This document shows positions 33,742 to 43,534 of a stretch of 64,000 bases of DNA, piece by piece; position 1 is the first letter of the stretch, and each line of letters begins with the position of its first letter. Made by a program: the position numbers and the translations under genes. The notes beneath the pieces were generated by a model. The model was not told where the DNA came from. It searched no databases and was given only the letters and a program-made list of their open reading frames with translations. Source of the DNA: an uncultured Alistipes sp. (lineage in GTDB: Bacteria > Bacteroidota > Bacteroidia > Bacteroidales > Rikenellaceae); the NCBI GenBank assembly GCA_937911745.1, contig CALDPX010000007.1, positions 3,298-67,297 of the forward strand, given 5' to 3'.

Positions 33742-34959
33742 ATGGAATTACAAGATAGATTTTTGAAATATGTGGGTTTTGATACCCAAAGTGACGAAAA
33801 TAGCGTCACTTTCCCCTCTACGGATAAACAACTCATTCTCCTCAGGGCTCTGAAAGAGGAGATGGAGGCTATGGGTATGACCGAGGTAACGATTGACGAG
33901 CACGGCTATGTTATGGGCTCCATCGAGGCTTCGGAGGGCTACGAACACTGCCCCACGATTGGTTTCCTCTCGCACGTTGACACTTCGCCCGATATGAGCG
34001 GTGCGGCTATCAAGCCTCAGATTATTCAGAACTACAATGGCGAGGATATCGCACTGAACGAGGAGGTTACAATGAAAGTAAGCGACTTCCCCGAACTCAA
34101 ATTCTTCGAGGGACATACACTCATCACGACCGATGGCACAACGCTCCTCGGTGCTGACGACAAGGCGGGTGTTGCAGAGATTATGACCGCCGCCGAGTAC
34201 CTCTTCGCCCACCCCGAGGTGAAACACGGCAAAATCCGTATCGGCTTCACTCCCGATGAGGAGATTGGCAGAGGCGTAGATTACTTCAATGTGGAGGCTT
34301 TCGGTGCCAAGTATGCCTACACCGTAGATGGCGGTATGGAGGGCGAGTTGGAATACGAGAACTTCAATGCCGCAGGTGCCAAACTGACCATTAGCGGTAG
34401 GAATATCCACCCCGGCTCGGCTAAGGACAAGATGGTCAATGCTATACAACTCGCAATGGAGGTCAACAGCCTTCTGCCCGCAGTTATGCGCCCCGAGCAT
34501 ACCGAAGGATACGAGGGTTTCTTCCACTTGGTGGGTATCAAAGGCGAGGTTGAGGGTGCCGAGATGAGTTATATCATCCGCGACCACGACCGCGAGAAGT
34601 TCGAGCAGAAGAAGGCTCTCATCCAGAGGGCTGTGGAGTATGTGAATGCCAAACACGGTGGCGAGTATGTTCACCTGATGCTAAAAGACCAATACTATAA
34701 TATGCGCGAGATGGTCGAGCCACATCCCGCAATCATCCAGAAGGCTAAGGAGGCTATGGAGCAGGCTGGCGTACAGCCCATCGTTAAACCCATCCGAGGT
34801 GGTACCGATGGCAGCCGCCTGTCGTATATGGGACTCCCCTGCCCCAACCTCTTTACGGGCGGTATGAACTTCCACGGCAAGTTTGAGTATGTTTCGCTCG
34901 ATAGCATGTACCGCAGTGTACAGACCATCGTAAACCTTATCAAACTTTGGGCTGAGTAA
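33742..34959 (+). CDS. pepT: peptidase T (tripeptide aminopeptidase)
   Basis: A 405-residue M20-family di-zinc aminopeptidase releasing N-terminal residues from tripeptides. Start at 33742 (MELQDRFLKYVGFDTQS). Metal and catalytic motifs: GFLSHVDTSPD, GTTLLGADDKAGVAEI, FTPDEEIGRGVDYF and the dimerisation-domain HPGSAKDKMVNA. The C-terminal PIRGGTDGSRLSYMGLPCPNLFTGGMNFHGKFEYV is typical. It lies downstream of an OPT peptide importer. Confidence 0.96.
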   Translation: MELQDRFLKYVGFDTQSDENSVTFPSTDKQLILLRALKEEMEAMGMTEVTIDEHGYVMGSIEASEGYEHCPTIGFLSHVDTSPDMSGAAIKPQIIQNYNGEDIALNEEVTMKVSDFPELKFFEGHTLITTDGTTLLGADDKAGVAEIMTAAEYLFAHPEVKHGKIRIGFTPDEEIGRGVDYFNVEAFGAKYAYTVDGGMEGELEYENFNAAGAKLTISGRNIHPGSAKDKMVNAIQLAMEVNSLLPAVMRPEHTEGYEGFFHLVGIKGEVEGAEMSYIIRDHDREKFEQKKALIQRAVEYVNAKHGGEYVHLMLKDQYYNMREMVEPHPAIIQKAKEAMEQAGVQPIVKPIRGGTDGSRLSYMGLPCPNLFTGGMNFHGKFEYVSLDSMYRSVQTIVNLIKLWAE

Positions 34960-35075
34960 GAGGGAATTCAAAATTCAAAATTGACAGATCTATACTACCC
35001 TGCGGGCATCCTCCCCTGAGTCAGAGGAAGGTCGCAAAGCGGGGAGAGGTCTGTAAAAGAAGAGATTTGAGATAT

Positions 35076-35717
35076 ATGAAGAAACTTTGTATTGTGTTGG
35101 GTCTATTGGTGATGGGCTCACTTTCGGCAAGGGCACAATTTGACTTCGGTTCACTGTTAGACAAAGCAAAAGAGGCAGTGAGCGAAGTTGCAGGCGAGGC
35201 GACTGAGGAGGCTATTCCCGAAGGATTACAACAACTTTTAGGTGCACTACTCCCCGAAGTGGAGATTCCCGGCACTTGGAGTTATGTTGGGGTTGCAGTT
35301 GAATTCACAAGCGAGGACGCGCTCACAAAGGCGGGTGGCAAGGTTGCTGCCGAGACTGTGGAGAGCAAAATCGCCCCTGTGCTTGCAAAAGTGGGCATAC
35401 AAAAGGGTGCTTTCTCTTTTACATTCAACGAGGATGGCACCGTAACTACCACGCTCGCACAAAAGACAGTTAGTGGCACTTGGAAGTTTGATAAAGAGCA
35501 GGAGGTTGTAACGCTCGGAATCAAGGGCAAGGAGTTCACAACCCGCATGGTAGTCTGTGGCGATAACATCAACATCCTCTTTGGGGCAGACAAACTCCTC
35601 GAACTCATCAAAACCGTCAGCGAGAAATCGAGCAACTCGACTCTCGCAACCATTGGTGCTATTGCCAAAGCCTACGATGGTATGAACCTCGGTTTCGAAT
35701 GTGAAAAAATTAAATAA
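35076..35717 (+). CDS. DUF4923 family secreted protein
   Basis: A 213-residue protein. Signal peptide MKKLCIVLGLLVMGSLSARA-Q; a TTG nine bases upstream is a less likely start. FDFGSLLDKAKEAVSEVAGEA is helical. PGTWSYVGVAVEFTSEDALTKAGG, FTFNEDGTVTTTLAQKTVSGTWKFDKEQEVVTLGI and TTRMVVCGDNINILFGADKLLEL match the lipocalin-like DUF4923 pattern found throughout Bacteroidales. No enzyme motif. It precedes the C1 peptidase by 46 bases. Confidence 0.82.
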   Translation: MKKLCIVLGLLVMGSLSARAQFDFGSLLDKAKEAVSEVAGEATEEAIPEGLQQLLGALLPEVEIPGTWSYVGVAVEFTSEDALTKAGGKVAAETVESKIAPVLAKVGIQKGAFSFTFNEDGTVTTTLAQKTVSGTWKFDKEQEVVTLGIKGKEFTTRMVVCGDNINILFGADKLLELIKTVSEKSSNSTLATIGAIAKAYDGMNLGFECEKIK

Positions 35718-35763
35718 TCAATAGAGCAATTATTATAAACAAACACACTAATTTCTAAAACAA

Positions 35764-36969
35764 ATGAAAAAACTAATCATCACACTTGCAGCCCTTGCGG
35801 CAGCACTTTCGGTAAGCGCTCAGGAGCAAGAACCCAAACAGGAGGAGGGTTTTGTATTCACTACCGTAAAGGAGAACCCCATCACTAGCATTAAGAACCA
35901 AAACCGTGCAGGTACCTGCTGGTGCTACTCGGCTCTTTCGTTCATTGAGTCGGAGTTGTTGCGCATGGGCAAAGGAGAGTACGACTTTTCGGAGATGTTC
36001 CTCGTTCACAACACCTACCTTGACCGCGCCGACAAAGCAGTTCGCACCCACGGTGACATCTCCTTTGCACAGGGTGGCTCGTTCTATGATGTAATATACG
36101 GTATGGAGCGTTTCGGCTTGGTACCCGAGGCTGAGATGCGCCCCGGTGTTATGTATGGCGACACGCTGAGCAACCACAACGAACTCTCGGCAGTAAGCGA
36201 CGCAGTTGTTGCAGCTATCGCAAAGGGCAACCACCGCAACCTGCAAACTGACGAGAACGGTCAACCTCTCTGGAAAAAAGCCATCGAGGCAGTACACGAC
36301 ATCTACCTTGGCAAACGCCCCGAGAAATTTGTCTACGAGGGTAAGGAGTACACTCCCAAGTCGTTCTACGAGTCCACTGGTCTGAATGCCGACGACTACG
36401 TTTCGCTCACCAGCTACACCCACCACCCCTTCTACTCCTCGTTCGTATTGGAGATTCAAGACAACTGGCGTTGGGCTCAGTCCTACAACCTCCCCATCGA
36501 CGAACTTATGGAGGTATTTGACAACGCTATCGAGAATGGCTATACCATTGCTTGGGGTAGTGACGTAAGCGAGCAAGGCTTCACTCGCGACGGTATTGCC
36601 GTAATGCCCGACGTGGAGAAGGCTCAGGAACTCAGCGGCTCGGATATGGCTCGCTGGTTGCGCCTCTCTCCTGCCGAGAAGAAACTCACCACCAAACCTC
36701 AGCCCCAGAAATGGTGCACTCAGGAGGAGCGTCAGGTGGCTTATGACAACTGGGAGACTACCGACGATCACGGTATGCTTATCTATGGCAAGGCTGTTGA
36801 CCAAGAGGGTACCGAGTACTATATGGTGAAAAATTCGTGGGGTAAGAGCGGCAAATACGATGGTATATGGTATGCTTCGAAGGCATTTGTTCGCTACAAG
36901 ACTATGAACATCATCGTTCACAAAGATGCACTTCCCAAAGCAATCAAGAAGAAACTTGGCATCAAATAA
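35764..36969 (+). CDS. secreted C1-family cysteine peptidase (bleomycin hydrolase/PepC-like)
   Basis: 401 residues. Signal peptide MKKLIITLAALAAALSVSA-Q. The papain-fold triad is visible: Gln/Cys in NQNRAGTC52WCYSALSF, His in TTDDHGMLIYG, and Asn in MVKNSWGKSGKYDG. It resembles aminopeptidase C but is exported, so it would process peptides in the periplasm or outside. It sits between pepT and sdaA, genes for peptide and serine breakdown. Confidence 0.92.
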   Translation: MKKLIITLAALAAALSVSAQEQEPKQEEGFVFTTVKENPITSIKNQNRAGTCWCYSALSFIESELLRMGKGEYDFSEMFLVHNTYLDRADKAVRTHGDISFAQGGSFYDVIYGMERFGLVPEAEMRPGVMYGDTLSNHNELSAVSDAVVAAIAKGNHRNLQTDENGQPLWKKAIEAVHDIYLGKRPEKFVYEGKEYTPKSFYESTGLNADDYVSLTSYTHHPFYSSFVLEIQDNWRWAQSYNLPIDELMEVFDNAIENGYTIAWGSDVSEQGFTRDGIAVMPDVEKAQELSGSDMARWLRLSPAEKKLTTKPQPQKWCTQEERQVAYDNWETTDDHGMLIYGKAVDQEGTEYYMVKNSWGKSGKYDGIWYASKAFVRYKTMNIIVHKDALPKAIKKKLGIK

Positions 36970-36988
36970 TGTGTATCAGCACAAAATC

Positions 36989-37027
36989 ATGCGAGGCTTG
37001 GGGTATTCCAAGCCTCGCATTGTTTTT
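36989..37027 (+). terminator. terminator after the C1 peptidase
   Basis: Perfect 13-bp stem (36989-37001 with 37008-37020), GGTATT loop, then TGTTTTT. Confidence 0.9.
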
Positions 37028-37129
37028 AGCGACTATGGCTACCGCTACGACAAAGAAACCTCATCCATCCGTTTAACGTGAGTTGTGCAAAATTCCGATT
37101 TCATTTGTCCACTTTCGACATTTCTGCAC

Positions 37130-37137
37130 TATCTTTG
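37130..37137 (+). promoter_or_regulatory. -7 element for sdaA
   Basis: TATCTTTG. A TTTG at 37104-37107 is 22 bases upstream. Confidence 0.55.
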
Positions 37138-37177
37138 CGGTCGGTTAGGTAAACATTCAAAGGTCATAAATTGAGAC

Positions 37178-38389
37178 ATGAAATCTATTAAGGATATTTT
37201 CGTTACGGGCAAAGGTCCTTCGAGCAGTCACACAATGGGACCTCGCAAAGCATCACTCCTCTTTCGTGATGCACATCCCGAGGCAGCAGCATTCCGAGTA
37301 ACACTCTATGGCTCACTCGCCGCAACGGGCAAAGGTCACCTTACGGATGTGGCTATTGAGGAGGTTTTCAAGGGCGTGGCACCACTGGAAATCGTATGGC
37401 GTCCTCAGGAATTTCTTCCATTCCACCCCAACGCGATGCTCTTCGAGTCGCTCGATAGCGAGGGTGGCACCACCGACCGCCAAACCATTTACAGCACAGG
37501 CGGCGGTAGCATTGTATGTGAGGGCGAGGAGCAACACGAAGGCGAAGAACTCTATCCGCTGACTACAATGAGCGACATTATGGAGTGGTGTAACCACACA
37601 GGGCGTTCCTATTGGGAGTATGTCTACGAGTATGAGGGAGAGGATATCAAGTACTTCCTCATAAACGTGTGGCGTCATATGTGTATGGCGGTTGAGAATG
37701 GTATCAGCAACGAGGGCGTACTGCCTGGTCCACTCCATCTGCGCCGCAAGGCTGCAAGCTATTATGTGCGCTCACGAGGCTACAAGGATAATCTCCGCAC
37801 ACGAGGCTTGCTATTTGCCTATGCACTTGCCGTAAGCGAGGAGAACGCCTCGGGAGGTACGGTAGTGACGGCTCCAACGTGCGGTTCGAGCGGTGTAGTG
37901 CCCGCAGTGCTCTACCACTTGCAGAAAGAGTACGACTTCTCCGACAGCCAAATCGTCAGGGCTCTTGCTACGGCAGGCTTGGTGGGTGCTATTGTGAAAG
38001 CAAATGCTTCGGTGTCGGGTGCAGAGGTGGGATGTCAAGGAGAGGTGGGCGTGGCGTGCGCTATGGCTGCCGCTGCCGCAAGCCAACTGATGGGTGGCTC
38101 GCCCGCACAGATTGAGTACGCTGCCGAGATGGCTCTCGAACACCACCTCGGTATGACCTGCGACCCTATGTGTGGACTTGTGCAAATACCCTGCATCGAA
38201 CGCAACGCTATGGCTGCCGCACGCGCCATAGACGCACAGATATATTCGTTCTACACCGATGGAGCACACCGAGTTCCCTTCGACGATGTGGTAAGCGTTA
38301 TGAAACGTACCGGTCACGACCTCCCATCACTCTACAAAGAGACCTCGGAGGGAGGTTTGGGCAAACTGAAACTCAAATTGAAAAAATAA
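37178..38389 (+). CDS. sdaA: L-serine ammonia-lyase (iron-sulfur, single chain)
   Basis: A 403-residue enzyme converting L-serine to pyruvate and ammonia. The beta-type domain comes first (GPSSSHTMGPRKA at 13-25) and the alpha-type catalytic domain second, fused in one chain. The 4Fe-4S ligands are in APTCGSSG and CDPMCGLVQIPC. GAEVGCQGEVGVACAMAAAA is a family signature. Together with tnaA it feeds amino acids into pyruvate. Confidence 0.95.
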   Translation: MKSIKDIFVTGKGPSSSHTMGPRKASLLFRDAHPEAAAFRVTLYGSLAATGKGHLTDVAIEEVFKGVAPLEIVWRPQEFLPFHPNAMLFESLDSEGGTTDRQTIYSTGGGSIVCEGEEQHEGEELYPLTTMSDIMEWCNHTGRSYWEYVYEYEGEDIKYFLINVWRHMCMAVENGISNEGVLPGPLHLRRKAASYYVRSRGYKDNLRTRGLLFAYALAVSEENASGGTVVTAPTCGSSGVVPAVLYHLQKEYDFSDSQIVRALATAGLVGAIVKANASVSGAEVGCQGEVGVACAMAAAAASQLMGGSPAQIEYAAEMALEHHLGMTCDPMCGLVQIPCIERNAMAAARAIDAQIYSFYTDGAHRVPFDDVVSVMKRTGHDLPSLYKETSEGGLGKLKLKLKK

Positions 38390-38456
38390 GGGGGCACAAT
38401 AACCCTTTTTCGTGCTCGGTGGTCAAAAGGTCGGTTCAGCCACAGTTGCACGTGTG

Positions 38457-38496
38457 ATAGAAACACCTCTTGCAGATGTGCAAGAGGTGTTTCTAT
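38457..38496. terminator. hairpin after sdaA
   Basis: Perfect 18-bp stem (38457-38474 with 38479-38496) with a GATG loop. There is no long T-run, but it lies between sdaA and the convergent lon. Confidence 0.75.
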
Positions 38497-38547
38497 ATCT
38501 TAAATGTAGATGACATTATAGGCTACGACATTAAAGATATAGCGCAC

Positions 38548-38616
38548 AGCGAGCGGACTCCTTATTTACGCTTAGTAAACAATGGAGTCCGCTCGCTGAA
38601 TTATGGCACAAAAAGC
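38548..38616 (-). repeat. structured TTTGTGCC element, copy F
   Basis: Read on the minus strand: TTTTTGTGCCA (38614-38604), then a 14-bp stem AGCGAGCGGACTCC (38597-38584) with 38561-38548, enclosing TTTAC/GTAAA around TAAGC. The right outer arm is missing. It ends 18 bases from the lon stop codon. Confidence 0.82.
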
Positions 38617-38634
38617 ACCAGTGAGATAAGCCCG

Positions 38635-41061
38635 CTACAAGAGGGCAAGTGACAGCACCTCCTCCACAGTCTTTACATAGTGGAAAGTAATGCCCTCTAA
38701 ATAGTCCGCCTTAATCTCCAAAATATCTTTACGGTTATCCTCACTGAGGATAATTTCGGTAATACCGGCACGTTTGGCAGCGAGGATTTTCTCCTTAATA
38801 CCGCCTACGGGCAGCACCCTACCTCTCAGCGTTGTCTCGCCCGTCATGGCCACACGCTCCTTCACCCTGCGCCCCGTATAGGTCGAGGCAATGGAGGTCG
38901 TCATTGTGATACCTGCACTCGGTCCGTCCTTAGGCACTGCACCCTCGGGAACGTGGATATTGATGTCGTTCTTCTCGAACTTTTCGGGCTCTATGCCGAG
39001 TTCGGTGTGGTGAGCCTTCACCCACTCCCAAGCGATGGTTGCCGACTCCTTCATAACGTCGCCCAAGTTACCCGTAAGGCTTAGTGCGCCCTTACCGGGG
39101 GTCAGCAGCGACTCAATATAGAGGATGTCGCCACCCACCTCGGTCCACGCCAAGCCCGTAACAACGCCCGTCATACCGCCAATATCGTACCTATCACGCG
39201 AGAACTTGGCTGCGCCCAAGATCTCCTTTGCCTGCTCGGCTGTAATCTCGGGTACATACTCCTCGCCGAAGCCTATCTGCTTTGCCCTATGGCGTGCGAT
39301 TTTGGCAATCTGTTTGTCGAGCGAACGAACACCGCTCTCTCGTGTGTAGTCGTCTATAATCATTGCCACTACATCTTTCGAGATAGTCATCTGTTCGGGC
39401 TTAATACCGTGAGCCTCACGCTGTTTGTCCAACAAGTGACGCTCGGCAATTTCGAGTTTCTCGTCCATCACATAGCCCGCAATGTTAATCATCTCCATAC
39501 GATCGCGGAGTGCCTGCGAGATGTTGCCCACGTTGTTGGCAGTAGCAATGAACAAAACCTTCGAGAGGTCGTAGTCGATATCGATATAGTTATCGTGGAA
39601 AGTGGAATTCTGCTCGGGGTCCAACACCTCCAACAGAGCACTCGAAGGATCTCCGTGGTTGGAGCGGCTAACCTTATCCACCTCGTCCAAAATAATCACA
39701 GGATTGGAGGAGCCGCAACGCTTGATTGTATCAATAATACGACCGGGCATCGAGCCGATATAAGTGCGCCTATGTCCCCTAATCTCCGACTCATCGTGCA
39801 GACCACCGAGCGAGATACGACCAAACTTCCTACCCAAAGCCGCAGCCACCGACTTGCCGAGCGAGGTCTTACCCACTCCCGGAGGACCATAGAGGCAGAG
39901 GATGGGCGATTTCAGGTCGCCTTTGAGTTTCATCACTGCCAAGTGTTCCAAAATGCGCTCCTTAACCTCCTCCAAGCCGAAGTGGTCGGCATCGAGCCTC
40001 TCACGAGCTTTCGAGAGGTCCATATTGTCCTCCGTGATGTCATTCCAAGGCAGATCGAGCATCGTTTCGAGGTAGTTTATCTCCACCGAATACTCCGCAA
40101 CTGCGGGGTTCAGGCGTTCCAACTTCTGCACACCCTTCTCGAAGGCGGCAGCCACCTCGTCACTCCAATTCTTATGAGCAGCCCTCTCGCGCAGACGTTG
40201 TGCATCGCCTGCTTCATCGTGACCGAGTTCGTCTTGCAGAGTTCTAATCTGTTGCTGTATGAAATACTCCTTCTGCTGTTGGTCAATCTCCTGTTTTACC
40301 TTGCCCTGAATCTGGTTTTTCAACTCTACGAGTTGTCGCTGATTGATAAGTATTTCGAGTAACTTACGAGAGCGAGCAAGCAGACCGGGAGCCTCCAAAA
40401 GTTTCTGACGCTCGGCATCCGTAAAGTCCATATTGGAGCAGATAAAATTGATGATGCCACGCTTGGAGTCGATATTCTTAATAGCAAATGTTGCCTCCTT
40501 GGGCACTGCGGGCGAGATGCTGATGATATCCAAAGCCACATCCTTTACAGAATCCACAATGGCTTGAAACTCAACATTATTCTTATCGGGAGCAACATCC
40601 TGCAATACGCTCACCGTAGCCCTCATATAAGGCTCCGAGCGCAAGAACTGCAACACTTCTATCTTTTCCAAGCCGTGCAGAATTACGGTAAGGTTGCCGT
40701 TGGGCATTTCGAGAATTTTGAGGATTTTGGCAGCCGTACCCACGCGGTACATATCGTCTGCTGCGGGGTTTTCGACATCTGCCTCACGCTGCAAGACAGC
40801 ACCCAAAATACCACCCTCGCGTTCCACATCCCTCACAAGTTTTATGGATTTGGCTCTGCCCACCGTAATAGGGGTTATCGCCCCAGGAAAGAGCACCGAT
40901 GAACGCAACGAGAGAATGGGCAGTTCGGAGGGGATGGCAACCTTCTCGCCAAGTTCATCCTCGTCACCAACAATAGGAATGACCTGATGAACACCCTCGG
41001 CTGCTTCGCCAATGCCTGCCACAATCTCAAATTCTACACTTTTATTCTTATTTCTATTCAT
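38635..41061 (-). CDS. lon: ATP-dependent endopeptidase La
   Basis: An 808-residue cytoplasmic quality-control protease. Start at 41061 ([13 protein letters not shown]) rather than an in-frame ATG at 41151. The N-terminal substrate-binding domain ([19 protein letters not shown]) is followed by a coiled-coil segment ([25 protein letters not shown]). The AAA+ module has Walker [10 protein letters not shown] and Walker [10 protein letters not shown]. The protease domain has catalytic Ser in PKDGPSAG and Lys in [14 protein letters not shown]. Confidence 0.97.
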   Translation of the reverse strand: MNRNKNKSVEFEIVAGIGEAAEGVHQVIPIVGDEDELGEKVAIPSELPILSLRSSVLFPGAITPITVGRAKSIKLVRDVEREGGILGAVLQREADVENPAADDMYRVGTAAKILKILEMPNGNLTVILHGLEKIEVLQFLRSEPYMRATVSVLQDVAPDKNNVEFQAIVDSVKDVALDIISISPAVPKEATFAIKNIDSKRGIINFICSNMDFTDAERQKLLEAPGLLARSRKLLEILINQRQLVELKNQIQGKVKQEIDQQQKEYFIQQQIRTLQDELGHDEAGDAQRLRERAAHKNWSDEVAAAFEKGVQKLERLNPAVAEYSVEINYLETMLDLPWNDITEDNMDLSKARERLDADHFGLEEVKERILEHLAVMKLKGDLKSPILCLYGPPGVGKTSLGKSVAAALGRKFGRISLGGLHDESEIRGHRRTYIGSMPGRIIDTIKRCGSSNPVIILDEVDKVSRSNHGDPSSALLEVLDPEQNSTFHDNYIDIDYDLSKVLFIATANNVGNISQALRDRMEMINIAGYVMDEKLEIAERHLLDKQREAHGIKPEQMTISKDVVAMIIDDYTRESGVRSLDKQIAKIARHRAKQIGFGEEYVPEITAEQAKEILGAAKFSRDRYDIGGMTGVVTGLAWTEVGGDILYIESLLTPGKGALSLTGNLGDVMKESATIAWEWVKAHHTELGIEPEKFEKNDINIHVPEGAVPKDGPSAGITMTTSIASTYTGRRVKERVAMTGETTLRGRVLPVGGIKEKILAAKRAGITEIILSEDNRKDILEIKADYLEGITFHYVKTVEEVLSLALL

Positions 41062-41094
41062 AATCGTACAAATATCCATTTTACAAATCAAACG

Positions 41095-41102
41095 CAAATA
41101 TA
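41095..41102 (-). promoter_or_regulatory. -7 element for lon
   Basis: TATATTTG on the minus strand, 34 bases before the lon start. A TTG at 41120-41118 is only 15 bases upstream. Confidence 0.5.
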
Positions 41103-41169
41103 GCACATTTCGTGCGCCAAAAGTGAGATTAGCGCAAAAAGTTATTAACAATTGAGTTGAAAGTTGAAA

Positions 41170-41250
41170 GTTGATAATTTCCCATATTTCCCATATTTCC
41201 CATATTTCCCATATCTCCCATATCTCTCATATCTCTCATATCTCTCATAT
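41170..41250. repeat. CCCATATTT / CTCATATCT simple array
   Basis: About eight 9-10-base units, grading from TTTCCCATA to TCTCTCATA. Directly preceded by an AGTTGAAAG array and followed by a GACGTTA repeat. Confidence 0.88.
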
Positions 41251-41282
41251 GCCCTATAAGCCTTAGGTCAGTTAGACGTTCG
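41251..41282 (+). repeat. GACGTTA dispersed repeat, copy 5
   Basis: CCCTATAAGCCTTAGG, then TCAGTTAGACGTTCGAC. A shortened family member that abuts a terminator. Confidence 0.75.
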
Positions 41283-41332
41283 ACCATCTACAAAAAAGTC
41301 GAGGACTATTCCTCGACTTTTTTGTAGATGGT
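41283..41332 (-). terminator. terminator with the branching-enzyme stop codon in its loop
   Basis: Perfect 23-bp stem (41283-41305 with 41310-41332) and a four-base loop that includes the TAG stop (41308-41306). An A6/T6 run lies inside the stem. Confidence 0.85.
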
Positions 41333-43333
41333 TGCCGTGCGGGCAACATTATAAATTTTCAGATAGTGTCGCACCACCCCGTCATCACACTTGCGCGAGA
41401 AAGAGAAAAACTCGCCCCCCAACTCATTGCGCTCGAAACCTCCAAAGCGTTCCTCGTCAGTAGACAAGAGTATTCGATACTTACCCGCCTCGGGAACGGG
41501 AATCATATAGTCGGGTACACTGCGCGAAGGGTTCCAATTGAAGACATAGACCAGCGGTCCCTTATTATAGACCATCACCTGGTCGCCATCGTACATTGCA
41601 AGGTTCCAAGCATAATCAATGGCGAGTTGGTTATATTTGCGTAGCATCTTTATCATAGCCTTATCGAACTCGCCCAAAGCGTGATAGCGCAAGTTCTTAT
41701 CATCCACCAGCGACCACTGGCGGCGGGCGTGGTCGTAACTCCAATTGTTACCCACGCGCGGGAAATCTATCCACTCGGGGTGCCCAAACTCGTTACCCAT
41801 AAAATTGAGGTAGCCCTGACCTCCCATCGAGGCAGTGACAAGCCTTATCATCTTATGCAGAGCCATTCCCCTATCAACCATAAGATTTTGACTCTCGGCG
41901 TGCATTGCATCATACATTGCCGTCTGCAAGAGGCGGAAGGCGATTGTTTGGTCGCCCTGCATTGCCTGGTCGTGCGACTCACAGTAGGCAATTGTTCCTG
42001 TGTTATTGCCACGATTACTCAGCACATTCCAGATATCCCACACATTCCACTTCTCGTCCGGAACCTCTTTGAGCATCTTAATCCAAAAGTCGGGCACACC
42101 CATCGCCAAGCGGTAGTCGAATCCTATACCACCCTCCTCAACGGGACTGGCAATGCCGGGCATACCGCTCACATCCTCGGCAATGGTTACCCCATCGGGG
42201 CGCAGGTCGTGCACAAGGCGGTTGGCAAGGCTGAGGTAGGTAATGGCATCACGATTAACCCCTGCATCGAAGTATTTTTCTCTCTCGCCAAACTCGGTGT
42301 AGCCGTGGTGGTAGTAGAGCATAGAAGTCACTCCATCGAAGCGGTAACCGTCAATGTGGAACTCCTCAATCCAATACTTCACGTTCGAGAGCAGAAAGTG
42401 CATAACCTCTCTCTTGCCGAAATCGAAAATCTTCGAATCCCAATACTTTTGATAACCAGCATCGCCCGCCAGAGAGTAGAGATTTGGAGAGCCATCGAGT
42501 TCGTTTATTCCTTCGGCAAAGTTTTTGACATAGTGAGCGTGGACAATATCCATAATAACCGCTATGTTCATATCGTGAGCCTTGCGGACAAGTGCTTTGA
42601 GTTCCTCGGGGGTGCCAAAGCGCGAAGAGGGAGCAAAAAAGTTGGAGACGTGGTAGCCGTAACTGCCATAATAGGGGTGTTCTGCCAAGCCCATAATCTG
42701 AATGGCATTGTAGCCCGCCTCCTTGATGCGTGGCAGCACATTTTCGGCAAACTCGGTGTAGGTACCAACTCCTCTCTTCTCCTGAGCCATACCGATGTGG
42801 CACTCGTAGATGAAGAGTCCCTCATCTTTGTTTATGCGAAAGCCGTCATTACCCCAATCGAAAGGCTCCGAGGGGTTCCAGAATTGAGCCGTAAAGTTCT
42901 TTGTCGTATCGTCTTGCACAGCGCGAGTAACCCACGCAGGGATACGCTCGTGAGTGCCATTTTCGCCCGTGACGAGGATTTTGTAGAGCATACCGTGCTC
43001 CAAGTAATACTCCCTATCCGAAAGGAAGATACTCCACACGCCTGTCTGCTGATTTTTGAACAGCGGCAGCGACTGCCTATCCCAGCCGTTGAAATCGCCA
43101 AAGAGGTAGACGCTATGGGCTGCGGGCAGCCACTCACGAAACCACCAACCCTTGTTGCGTTCGTCCCTCTGGAAGCCGAAATAGCGGTAGCCATTGGCGA
43201 AATCGACAAGCGAACCAGAAGAGGCCTTTATGTCCGCGAGGCGGTCTGTATAGAGTTTATGTCGATAGTTTAGTTCGCCCTCGACAGGTTCGAGCCAACT
43301 ATCTTGTTCGATGATTGCCAGACGTTTAGACAT
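41306..43333 (-). CDS. glgB: 1,4-alpha-glucan branching enzyme, GH13_8 (eukaryote-like) type
   Basis: A 675-residue enzyme making alpha-1,6 branches in glycogen. Start at 43333 (MSKRLAIIEQDSWLEP). The CBM48-like N-domain has YRYFGFQRDERNKGWWFREWLP and VYLFGDFNGWD. GH13 motifs: DIVHAHYVKN, GYRFDGVTSMLYYHHG (nucleophile Asp), AEDVSGMPG (acid Glu) and CESHDQAMQGDQ. These match the subfamily shared with eukaryotic GBE1 rather than E. coli GlgB. Confidence 0.94.
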   Translation of the reverse strand: MSKRLAIIEQDSWLEPVEGELNYRHKLYTDRLADIKASSGSLVDFANGYRYFGFQRDERNKGWWFREWLPAAHSVYLFGDFNGWDRQSLPLFKNQQTGVWSIFLSDREYYLEHGMLYKILVTGENGTHERIPAWVTRAVQDDTTKNFTAQFWNPSEPFDWGNDGFRINKDEGLFIYECHIGMAQEKRGVGTYTEFAENVLPRIKEAGYNAIQIMGLAEHPYYGSYGYHVSNFFAPSSRFGTPEELKALVRKAHDMNIAVIMDIVHAHYVKNFAEGINELDGSPNLYSLAGDAGYQKYWDSKIFDFGKREVMHFLLSNVKYWIEEFHIDGYRFDGVTSMLYYHHGYTEFGEREKYFDAGVNRDAITYLSLANRLVHDLRPDGVTIAEDVSGMPGIASPVEEGGIGFDYRLAMGVPDFWIKMLKEVPDEKWNVWDIWNVLSNRGNNTGTIAYCESHDQAMQGDQTIAFRLLQTAMYDAMHAESQNLMVDRGMALHKMIRLVTASMGGQGYLNFMGNEFGHPEWIDFPRVGNNWSYDHARRQWSLVDDKNLRYHALGEFDKAMIKMLRKYNQLAIDYAWNLAMYDGDQVMVYNKGPLVYVFNWNPSRSVPDYMIPVPEAGKYRILLSTDEERFGGFERNELGGEFFSFSRKCDDGVVRHYLKIYNVARTATIYKKVEE

Positions 43334-43534
43334 AATGATTGAAATTTTGCGACAATAAAAATACTCTTTTTTGAGCGAAAGAGCAAATTTATTCCCAAAA
43401 ATTCTTACTTTTGTATGTTTTATGGGCATATTTGCCCGATGAAATGAATTAAAAAGCTAATAAGAGAAACTGTAACTAATAACAACCAAAAACACTATTT
43501 TTTATTTATACACTAATTTTTAACTAAAACTATT

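Noticed and set aside
31665..33836. 723-codon open frame on the minus strand opposite the OPT transporter
   Set aside because: It is rich in His, Cys and Asn with no domain pattern, and covers a well-supported membrane transporter. It is a codon-bias shadow, as are the long frames opposite tnaA (24584-26044), the POT gene (43538-45010) and the branching enzyme (41681-43273).
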